A stretch of 19,694 nt of DNA from Promethearchaeota archaeon (GTDB lineage Archaea > Asgardarchaeota > Lokiarchaeia > Sigynarchaeales > SOKP01), in contig JAEOTJ010000176.1 in NCBI GenBank assembly GCA_016839905.1, positions 1 to 19,694 of the forward strand, given 5' to 3'. This document shows positions 13,131 through 19,694 of the stretch, in pieces (within the stretch, counting starts at the first letter, position 1; each line of letters opens with the position of its first letter). The notes under the pieces were generated by a model. The model had not been told where the DNA came from, did no database searches, and saw only the letters and a program-made list of their open reading frames with translations. Made by a program: the position numbers and the translations under genes.

Positions 13131-16100
13131 CTATGAAATTATTGGAAGAGAAAAATAAAAGGTAGATCCTTGATTCCTTCCTTCTGATTCGACCCATATC
13201 TTTCCATTATGTAATTCTATTATCTTTTTTGAAATGAATAATCCAAGTCCAGAACCTTCAATACCAATATTCCAACCTTGTCCATATCTTTCAATTTTTC
13301 CAAATTGAGTAAAAAGTATATCTTTATCCTCCTCTGTCAGTCCTATTCCATTATCCTTTATAGATACTATATATGAATCATCTTCAATCTCCGTTTGAAT
13401 TGCAATTTCTCCACCTGGAGGGGTATATTTAATAGCATTAACTAGAATATTCGATAGTACTTCATAAATTCTTTCCTTATCAAATTTTGTAATTAAATCA
13501 TCATGAATATCTAAAAGTAATGATTGATTTCTTAATTGAACTAAACCTTTTAATTCTGATGCGCAAAATTTAATTAAGAAAGATAAATTTTTTAATTCCA
13601 TATTCAATTCCAATTTCCCTTGTTCTAGTTTTGAAGTCTCAAGCAATGAATTAACAATTTTTTCTAAACGAATACTCCCATCCTTAATCTCTTCTAACAT
13701 TTTTATTATTTCAGTATCAAATTTCTTACTATGAAATGTTAATAACAGTTCAGTAAATCCTTTTATTGAAATGAGTGGTGTTTTTAACTCATGCGATGTA
13801 CGTGAGAATAATTCTGTTTTTAAGGCATTTATTTGGCTTAACATTTTATTTTGTTCCTTCAAATGTTGAAGAATTTGCCATCTTTGTTGCTCAATTTCAA
13901 CCGCATCACAAATTAAAAACAGAACCAATTGATCTTGATGTGAAGGAATTGGATTTTCCTTATATAATACGTAAATTAAACTATTAATCTGGTTTTGAGC
14001 CTTTATAAGTTTTCCATAACCTCCTTTTATGTTGTATTTTTGAATAAAAGGATCACTTTTTGCGTATTCATTTTGATTTAAATTCAAAATAATTTGAGGA
14101 AAGTCGTGAAATTCCAAGAAAAGTTCGCTAGCATGGATTTTTTCTTTAAATTCTTCTGAAGTAAAAGAATAAAATTTTTTATCGCTTGTAATTACGCTAT
14201 AACCTTCTTTTCCCTTATCTATGGTTTTAAATATATATAAGGCTAATTCTCCATTTAATAGCTCGCAACAGGTATTAAGAAGTAATTCAATATTTTTTTG
14301 TGTATCAGTGGTGTAATTTAAAAAATTAATGTTTAATTCTTCAATTAATTTCTCATATATCATCCTCTCCGTTATATCCTCAACCCATAATCTAACTCTT
14401 ATTAAATCTCCGAATTTATCGTGATAATGTTTACTTTTTCCAGACACCCATTTAATTTTACTATTTTTAGAGATTATTCTAAATTCTATTTCAGTATCTT
14501 CAAACACAGACATTATTTTTCGAATATCATCTTTATAAAAGATTTTAAGATATATTCCTTCTTGATTTAGTTCTTCTCTTGAATAACCAGTGAGATTTAA
14601 AAACTTTGTGTTTACATAGGACAAATTACTTTGGATCATATCAATTTCTATTACTGCTACTGAAGAAGTCTCTAATAAATCACGATACCTTTTTTCTGAT
14701 TTTATTAACTTATGTTCTGCCTTCTTTCTTTCGGTGATGTCTCGAGTAAAGCATAAAATTAAATTTTCATTTCCAAACATTAATAATGAACTATGAAAAT
14801 TTATCCATAACAAGTTTTCATCTTTTCTCTTGACTTGAAATTCTACTGGTTTTGGTTTTTCACCTTTTAAATGCTTTTTATATCTTTTTTTAAAAATTTT
14901 TAATTGTTCTCGTGTAAATATATCAAGGTCTGTAAAATTTTTACCAATAACTTCCATTTTAGAAAATCCAAAAATCTTTTCTGATAAGGTATTATAATCT
15001 AAGATATTTCCATTTTTATCCACTAAGATCATTGACTCAGGGGAATTTTCAAATATATGTTTATACCTTTTTTCTGATTCTTTTAATTGTTCTTCAGCCT
15101 TTTTTCTACCAGTAATGTCTATTATGGTTATTAGCCTTGCGAGTCTTCCTCTATAATCTATTCTCTCTGAGAAACCTTCTATCCAAACAATTTCTCCACT
15201 TTTTTTAATCAGGCGAAATTGATTTAAATTTTTTATATTGGATGATTCTGTCTGATTCATTATTGATTGTTCAATAATCCAAGATTTATCCTCTGGATGG
15301 ATAAATTTCTGAAATTCACCTTTTTTCCAACTCTTCATTTCTTGAGAAGTATATCCAACAATTTCAGCAGCTCTATGATTTACATATTTAATTAAGTTAT
15401 TTTGTAAGATTATTATGCCCATTAATAATTGCTCTGCAATCGTTCGAAACTTTTGTTCAGATTCTTTTATTTCTTGTTCCGCAATCTTTCTTTCAGTAAT
15501 ATCCTCTACAATTATTTGAATAATGTCTTGTTCTCCTAATTTTATTCGTGAAAATTGTGGATTAATCCAAGCTAAAGTACCATCTCTTTTAAAAATCTGG
15601 AGTTGAAAAGGTTCAAGCTTATTTCCTTCAGTACGATCCTCTAATCGTTTTTTTAATATAGGTATGTGTTTCTTAGAGAATATCGGTAGCTCTAAAAATT
15701 CTGAACTGATATAACTTTTTTTTTTAAAAGTAAATATTTTTTCAGTTGTAGAGTTCCAATCCAATATTTTACCATTTAAATCAAGTAAAATTATTCCATA
15801 TGGGGAATTCTCAAACAAGTGATAGTATTTCTCCTCCGATTCTTTTAACTTTTTATCTGTTGCTACACTATCCGTGATATCATTACTTTCTAACTGTTGC
15901 TTAAATTCATTATATCCCGATAAGTCTTTTAATTTCAGAAATAATTTTTCTTCATTATTTTTGTTTTTGAATCTTTTTATGGTTATTTCTACAACTATTT
16001 CTTTACCAATTTTTGATTTTATCCTAATTTCTTTCAATATTTTTTTTAATTCAGGTCCTTTTGTTAGTTGTTTTATTACTTTTTTAAAATCTATTGGTTT

Positions 16101-16295
16101 GATATATTTAAAAAAAGAATTACCTATTAGATCTTTACTATCACATCCTAAAACTTCCAGTAATCTATTTTCATTTACCATTTCAACCTTAAAATCCTCT
16201 AATGGGGAAATAATCACAATTAAGTCGCTGGAATTCTCCCATAATAATTTAAAAAGTTCCTCATTATCCCTATAGTCTTCTTCTTCAATTATCAC
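13131..16295 (-). CDS. Soluble multi-PAS sensor histidine kinase
   Basis: A 1054-residue kinase with no membrane segment or signal peptide. Five PAS modules lie at about 10-130, 150-275, 277-402, 404-530 and 532-650, the middle ones ending in the D-I-T-E/G-R-K PAC signature. A GAF-like region follows (about 655-800). Next is a HisKA dimerisation helix with the phospho-accepting H835 in SRTSHELKTPLISIKGF. The HATPase domain has N-box NILVNAIKYTPPGG (949-962), G1 DNGIGLTEED (981-990) and G2 GSGLGLFISKK (1014-1024). PAS 2 and PAS 4 closely resemble each other. No heme- or flavin-binding residues can be named, so the signal is unknown. There is no receiver domain and no response regulator gene nearby. 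Codon use is more AT-rich than in the hdr genes. It starts at GTG 16295 with AAGGA 7 nt upstream. Confidence 0.93.
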   Translation of the reverse strand: MIIEEEDYRDNEELFKLLWENSSDLIVIISPLEDFKVEMVNENRLLEVLGCDSKDLIGNSFFKYIKPIDFKKVIKQLTKGPELKKILKEIRIKSKIGKEIVVEITIKRFKNKNNEEKLFLKLKDLSGYNEFKQQLESNDITDSVATDKKLKESEEKYYHLFENSPYGIILLDLNGKILDWNSTTEKIFTFKKKSYISSEFLELPIFSKKHIPILKKRLEDRTEGNKLEPFQLQIFKRDGTLAWINPQFSRIKLGEQDIIQIIVEDITERKIAEQEIKESEQKFRTIAEQLLMGIIILQNNLIKYVNHRAAEIVGYTSQEMKSWKKGEFQKFIHPEDKSWIIEQSIMNQTESSNIKNLNQFRLIKKSGEIVWIEGFSERIDYRGRLARLITIIDITGRKKAEEQLKESEKRYKHIFENSPESMILVDKNGNILDYNTLSEKIFGFSKMEVIGKNFTDLDIFTREQLKIFKKRYKKHLKGEKPKPVEFQVKRKDENLLWINFHSSLLMFGNENLILCFTRDITERKKAEHKLIKSEKRYRDLLETSSVAVIEIDMIQSNLSYVNTKFLNLTGYSREELNQEGIYLKIFYKDDIRKIMSVFEDTEIEFRIISKNSKIKWVSGKSKHYHDKFGDLIRVRLWVEDITERMIYEKLIEELNINFLNYTTDTQKNIELLLNTCCELLNGELALYIFKTIDKGKEGYSVITSDKKFYSFTSEEFKEKIHASELFLEFHDFPQIILNLNQNEYAKSDPFIQKYNIKGGYGKLIKAQNQINSLIYVLYKENPIPSHQDQLVLFLICDAVEIEQQRWQILQHLKEQNKMLSQINALKTELFSRTSHELKTPLISIKGFTELLLTFHSKKFDTEIIKMLEEIKDGSIRLEKIVNSLLETSKLEQGKLELNMELKNLSFLIKFCASELKGLVQLRNQSLLLDIHDDLITKFDKERIYEVLSNILVNAIKYTPPGGEIAIQTEIEDDSYIVSIKDNGIGLTEEDKDILFTQFGKIERYGQGWNIGIEGSGLGLFISKKIIELHNGKIWVESEGRNQGSTFYFSLPIIS

Positions 16296-16382
16296 TACAA
16301 TATCCTTGATTTATAATGACGAGAAATAACAATTAAGATATAGATTCTACTACAAATATTCAAAAATGTGATATTATATTTT

Positions 16383-16422
16383 AGTCTATCGCATTAGACT
16401 CAAATATTTTAAATAATATTTG
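16383..16422. repeat. Two abutting inverted repeats between the kinase and radical SAM genes
   Basis: AGTCTA-N6-TAGACT (16383-16400) is followed with no gap by CAAATATT-N6-AATATTTG (16401-16422). Both have perfect arms and 6-nt spacers, and their centres are 20 bp apart. They lie 22 nt past the radical SAM stop and immediately upstream of a TATA-like TAAAATATAAT (16383-16373) for the kinase gene. They may be operators or a 3'-end RNA structure. Confidence 0.65.
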
Positions 16423-16443
16423 CTCTATATTCTATTCATAAAA

Positions 16444-17493
16444 TTAAATCGCTTCCGATCCAACTGTTCTTATCAACTTTTTCTTTTCTTCTGTGGTTTT
16501 TGCAAATACACCTATATTTCCTATTCTTACATTCTTCAAACCAATTTTTTTTACTACTTTATATGTTTCTATTATTTCAGATAAGGTTGGTGCTCTATAA
16601 TCTTTTAATTTATATATTGGAAAAAAGGCTAATATGTGGAATGGGATGTTCTCATCAATTTCAGCAATTAATTCTGAAATTTTTTCAAATTGATCTTGCT
16701 CCACTAAATTTGGAATATAAACAGTGAGAACCTCTAAAACGAAATCTCTTTTTAAAATCTCTTTAGGAGCATTTAAGACAGTTTTATTTAACGTTCCACA
16801 GAGTTTTTTATAAATTTCAGAATCATAAGCTTTTATATCAAGCCAATATGAATCCAAACCTGCTTTTTGAAATAAATTCAAATTTTTTGGAGTTAATCCA
16901 TACCCATTGCTCTCTAGCAAAACCCAGATGTTCTCACATCTTTTTTTAATTTTTTGTGTAACTTCAGCATAAAATTCTGCTTGACACGCTATATCTCCAC
17001 CTGTAAAGGCAACGATGTTTCGAGCAGGCCCCCAGCCTTGAGGACTTATTACAATCTTATCCATTGATACTTTTTGAGGGCATAAAGGTCCCGGCTTATT
17101 GAAAAACAAGCAAGCTCCACAGTGCTTGCATAAGTCAGTCGCATAATACATTAATGCACGCGGTCTTGGTTCAAAAATGGTTACCTCTTTTTCATATTCC
17201 CTACATTTTTCAGCAATTTCATCAGTTGAATACCAATCTCCATTAAAATGTTTGCTAAATTCCCAAGAGTGACATTTCAAGCAATTATGGTTGCATCCTG
17301 ATTGATAAATCGAAAAATAATCTTCTGGTCTTGATAAATGCATAGAAGTTATAATCCTGCAATATTGTTCATTCTCATATTTTAGCGTTGCCTGACACGC
17401 TGGCTGGATTGAAGAGTCTTTTAATTTAACATTACAAGCTCCTTTTGCGTGACCCTGTTGGATCATATTGCATAATAATTCTTTTTTTTCCAT
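16444..17493 (-). CDS. Radical SAM enzyme, PflA/AmrS-like, with an additional iron-sulfur motif
   Basis: A 349-residue protein. The radical SAM [4Fe-4S] motif is SGCNHNCLKCHSWEFS (C67-x3-C71-x2-C74). A second cysteine cluster, LCKHCGACLFFNKPGPLCP (C122, C125, C128, C138), is inserted before the SAM-binding glycine motif AFTGGD (162-167). The latter is a variant of the usual GGE. WLDIKAYD (217-224) corresponds to the DxK motif of glycyl-radical-enzyme activases. The N-terminus has four more cysteines (C8, C20, C33, C45) that could bind metal. Activating enzymes of this class make a glycyl radical on a partner, but no glycyl radical enzyme is visible here, so the target is unknown. It lies 104 bp after fwdA on the same strand, with its own TATA/palindrome. 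The ATG at 17493 has no ribosome-binding site. Confidence 0.85.
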   Translation of the reverse strand: MEKKELLCNMIQQGHAKGACNVKLKDSSIQPACQATLKYENEQYCRIITSMHLSRPEDYFSIYQSGCNHNCLKCHSWEFSKHFNGDWYSTDEIAEKCREYEKEVTIFEPRPRALMYYATDLCKHCGACLFFNKPGPLCPQKVSMDKIVISPQGWGPARNIVAFTGGDIACQAEFYAEVTQKIKKRCENIWVLLESNGYGLTPKNLNLFQKAGLDSYWLDIKAYDSEIYKKLCGTLNKTVLNAPKEILKRDFVLEVLTVYIPNLVEQDQFEKISELIAEIDENIPFHILAFFPIYKLKDYRAPTLSEIIETYKVVKKIGLKNVRIGNIGVFAKTTEEKKKLIRTVGSEAI

Positions 17494-17510
17494 AACAAAT
17501 TTTGGTTAAT

Positions 17511-17540
17511 TATATCAATTAATTTTGATATATATATTTT
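17511..17540 (-). promoter_or_regulatory. Radical SAM gene promoter overlapped by an inverted repeat
   Basis: TATATCAA-N6-TTGATATA (17511-17532, perfect 8-bp arms) overlaps the TATA-like ATATATATATC (minus strand, about 17537-17527). Its centre lies 28 bp before the ATG at 17493. The predicted leader is about 15 nt. An operator that covers the TATA box would repress by blocking TBP; this is inferred from position. Confidence 0.45.
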
Positions 17541-17597
17541 TAAATTTGGGTATTATTATTATTCTAAAAGTAAAAAATAAGAAAAATATAAGTTAAT

Positions 17598-19322
17598 TCA
17601 TGCTCGATTTATAATCTTGCATTTAGGAGCATATTCATCTTGTACTGCATAGTTATTAAAGTTGATGCTGTAATGATCCCGCCATTTTGCTTTTACTTCT
17701 TCTAAAACTGCTTCATAGATACTCTCTTTAATTTTTCCCTCCGCACAGACCGTGGTACCCTCTGGAGTTGCCATTATTTCACCGTCTTTCACGACGATTT
17801 GTCCATCCTTTATCGTGTAAGCTGCCGCCGAGAACGCCTTTTCTATCGCAGGTCCGTCAAAATTATTTGGATCTAACTTGTAGATGGAAACATCTCCAAT
17901 TGCATTTATCCCTAAATGACCCCTGTCCAGCATTCCGAGACATTTAGCAGTCCCCGCTCTCGTGACTATACATAACTCATTTAATGTGTATTCTCGGTCA
18001 AGATCGGGAAGCTTAGTAGCAGTACTGGCTTTTTGCGAAACCACATTTTCAAGAATATCTTTCCGGGATTTTCTATCCATTAACCATTTAATGACAATTG
18101 GATAGGTTGTAAAAGGTGCTCCATTAGGGTGATCTGTTGTCATAAATATCTGATAAGGATTTTTGATCATTAGCATTAATTCTAAACCAATTGCCCATTG
18201 AACCGCATTAACTCCGACTTTAGGACTAAAAAAGTACGGAACTACACCCGATCCAGACTCTCCTTCAACCTGATTATTGACCCACTTAATTCCCGGTTTT
18301 GGACCCCATGCTGATGCACCTCCTAGATGATGGAGTGCAAATTCCCATGGTCCGTCCCCCGTCATCGTAGTTGTTGCATATTTCGTAAACACTACCTGAC
18401 CCGCATCAACTGAAATGTGCTTGTGGGAATTGACATATTCAGAAATTTGTTCTGCTCCTGATTTAAAATCTCTCCAATTTGAACCACCATATGCATTAAA
18501 TTGACAATGAGTTATGTGTATTGAATTCTCATTACCGCCTTTGGTTTCAAGGTTCTCTGTAATTTTAAATGTATCTAGTGAATGAGCAAAATTTCCGGGG
18601 TGACCAAGATTATTACAATGAACATGGATTGCATGAGGTAATTCCAACATTTCACTAACTTTTCCTAGATTTTCAACAATTTCTCTTGGGCTAACGGCCC
18701 AGTGAAAAACAGGATCATCTAAACTTTCACAATTTTTCCCCCAAGCCCAGTTTTCGACACCACCGGGATTAACAATCTTTATAGAATAACCTTTAGTTGC
18801 CTTGAGTATCCATGCCACATATGCAGCTAATTTTTCAATTTCTTTATTTTTAATATAATGCATAACGAACCAATTATTACCAAACAATGGAAATGCCGCT
18901 TTATCTATAATTGGAGTTTCCAAAAATTCTTCGTGAGTATGTCTTGCCTCCAATAGGGGCATAGCAGGCTCTACTACTGTTGTATATCCCAGTTGTGCAT
19001 ATTTATATCCAGTTATCCAAGTGGTTGGAACAGCGAATCCTGTCCCACTTCGAGTCAATTTAGTCTTTTTTAAATTAGATTCAGGAGGCTTGTCATCTGG
19101 ACGTAGAGACCTCCCACTATTAACCTTTGCGCCTGCTATATGGGAATGAATATCCACTCCTCCAGGCATAACGATCATTCCAGAAGCATCTATGATTTTT
19201 GCTTCTCCGTTGGTTTTTTCTACAACCACTCCATCTTTAATATGAATTTCTTTTTTCTCGCCATCGATGTCATTTAAAGGGTCATATACAATACCATTTT
19301 TAATAATTAAGGAATCCTTCAT
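17598..19322 (-). CDS. fwdA: Formylmethanofuran dehydrogenase subunit A (amidohydrolase, binuclear zinc)
   Basis: A 574-residue subunit of the usual FwdA length. This amidohydrolase-fold subunit condenses formate, channelled from FwdB, with methanofuran to give formylmethanofuran (reversible). Probable metal ligands are H59 and H61 in GGVDIHSHIAG, the carboxylated lysine K182 in YSIKIVNPGG, H235 in AIHVHCNN, H269/H272 in SIHITHCQF, and the catalytic D397 in FMTTDHPNG. These correspond with small offsets to the ligands in the known Fwd structure. C-terminal features include the strand pair IKDGQIVVKDGEI (504-516). It is 15 kb from the other fwd genes on the same strand, and not in their operon. 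The ATG at 19322 has AAGGA 8 nt upstream and a palindromic TATA region at 19368-19386. Confidence 0.95.
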   Translation of the reverse strand: MKDSLIIKNGIVYDPLNDIDGEKKEIHIKDGVVVEKTNGEAKIIDASGMIVMPGGVDIHSHIAGAKVNSGRSLRPDDKPPESNLKKTKLTRSGTGFAVPTTWITGYKYAQLGYTTVVEPAMPLLEARHTHEEFLETPIIDKAAFPLFGNNWFVMHYIKNKEIEKLAAYVAWILKATKGYSIKIVNPGGVENWAWGKNCESLDDPVFHWAVSPREIVENLGKVSEMLELPHAIHVHCNNLGHPGNFAHSLDTFKITENLETKGGNENSIHITHCQFNAYGGSNWRDFKSGAEQISEYVNSHKHISVDAGQVVFTKYATTTMTGDGPWEFALHHLGGASAWGPKPGIKWVNNQVEGESGSGVVPYFFSPKVGVNAVQWAIGLELMLMIKNPYQIFMTTDHPNGAPFTTYPIVIKWLMDRKSRKDILENVVSQKASTATKLPDLDREYTLNELCIVTRAGTAKCLGMLDRGHLGINAIGDVSIYKLDPNNFDGPAIEKAFSAAAYTIKDGQIVVKDGEIMATPEGTTVCAEGKIKESIYEAVLEEVKAKWRDHYSINFNNYAVQDEYAPKCKIINRA

Positions 19323-19367
19323 CTTTAATTTCCTTGAAAAGAGAACTAATTTTAAGATATTTTCAAC

Positions 19368-19386
19368 ATGTATATTTAATATACAT
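19368..19386 (-). promoter_or_regulatory. Palindromic TATA region of fwdA
   Basis: ATGTATAT-TTA-ATATACAT is a perfect inverted repeat with 8-bp arms. It lies 46-64 bp before the fwdA start and contains the best TATA match (TATATTAAATATA on the minus strand). The transcription start would fall near 19350, giving a leader of about 28 nt with the AAGGA site near its 3' end. Confidence 0.5.
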
Positions 19387-19474
19387 CTATTATTTTAATG
19401 AATCTTTCTTTTTAATAAAAATTTATTATTATTAAAAATAAGCTACATTTTGGTACTTTTAATTTTTTATTTTT

Positions 19475-19531
19475 CCGAAAAAGATTAAATATTCTGAAAA
19501 AGCCTAAAGATTCTGAAAAATATATATTGTT
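19475..19531. repeat. Three tandem 19-bp repeats upstream of fwdA
   Basis: The units CCGAAAAAGATTAAATATT (19475-19493), CTGAAAAAGCCTAAAGATT (19494-19512) and CTGAAAAATATATATTGTT (19513-19531) follow head to tail with the same 19-bp period. The first two agree at 15 of 19 positions. The third keeps only the CTGAAAAA start. They lie 150-210 bp upstream of the fwdA ATG. Confidence 0.6.
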
Positions 19532-19694
19532 TATGACAATTTTACAAACTATTCCTGAAACATAAAGTATGGATTAATAAACTAGAAAATCTCATTAGTA
19601 TCTATTTTTAAATATACAACTTTTTTATAAGATTATTATGAAATAAGCATTCCCAAATTCTATAGCAGATGATGGGATACAGGGTTTGGTGTTA

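Larger units (their letters stand above)
19323..19694. other. fwdA upstream region to window edge
   Basis: These 372 AT-rich bases have no complete gene. They contain the palindromic promoter element at 19368-19386 and a three-unit 19-bp tandem array at 19475-19531. The final 30 bases are less AT-rich. A plus-strand ATG at 19669 or 19672 is open to the edge (MMGYRVWC), with a TATA-like TTTATAAG about 40 bp before it. A minus-strand frame is also open from the edge to a TAA near 19628. Either could be the tip of a neighbouring gene, and neither can be decided from here. Confidence 0.5.

Noticed and set aside
19628..19693. Open minus-strand frame entering from the right edge and ending near 19628
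   Set aside because: Only about 22 residues are visible and an opposing plus-strand start is equally possible, so no gene is called.
1..19694. tRNA, rRNA, CRISPR, insertion sequences
   Set aside because: Intergenic stretches are short and AT-rich without GC-rich cloverleaf-like segments. There are no regularly spaced repeats with unique spacers and no transposase-like frames or terminal repeats.

Overview
The window is AT-rich archaeal DNA carrying C1 and electron-transfer genes of the kind found in strictly anaerobic archaea. It has a tungsten/molybdenum formylmethanofuran dehydrogenase (Fwd/Fmd), an HdrABC-MvhD electron-bifurcation module, TATA-box-like promoters and several probable leaderless starts. 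No mcr, hydrogenase large-subunit or formate dehydrogenase catalytic gene is visible. Together with an acyl-CoA dehydrogenase, a bacterial-type cold shock protein and a very large multi-PAS kinase, this looks most like a non-methanogenic archaeon with a methanofuran-linked (reversible) Wood-Ljungdahl pathway. An Asgard archaeon of the Lokiarchaeia type is my best guess. That is inference from gene content, and no phylogenetic marker is present to prove it.

Layout: 15 of 17 genes lie on the minus strand. Reading with transcription from the right they are: fwdA (19322-17598), a PflA-like radical SAM enzyme (17493-16444), a 1054-residue five-PAS histidine kinase (16295-13131), a 70-residue winged-helix-like protein, a cold shock protein and an acyl-CoA dehydrogenase (12284-11127). 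Next comes the tightly packed operon hdrC-hdrB-hdrA-mvhD-frhB-like (10922-5239). Then two plus-strand genes interrupt, a SAM methyltransferase (2852-3589) and a GT4-type glycosyltransferase (3850-5169). The left end is the operon ferredoxin-fwdD-fwdB-fwdC (2540 to beyond position 1).

How the parts may work together: Fwd interconverts CO2 and formylmethanofuran using low-potential ferredoxin electrons. HdrABC-MvhD splits or merges electron pairs at the HdrA flavin between ferredoxin, a disulfide-type acceptor at HdrB and a third partner. In methanogens the third partner is the MvhAG hydrogenase or FdhAB. Here the position is taken by a 593-residue FrhB/FdhB-family protein with six complete CxxCxxCxxxC motifs, which suggests an F420-linked (or otherwise soluble-cofactor-linked) Hdr complex that could also be wired to Fwd. 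The adjacent acyl-CoA dehydrogenase is a possible upstream electron source.

The promoter regions of the main units contain distinct inverted or direct repeats placed close to TATA-like elements: the fwd ferredoxin, hdrC, kinase, radical SAM and fwdA. Three operon junctions share one exact arrangement, in which the ribosome-binding site GGTGA is built from the last Gly-Glu codons of the upstream gene.
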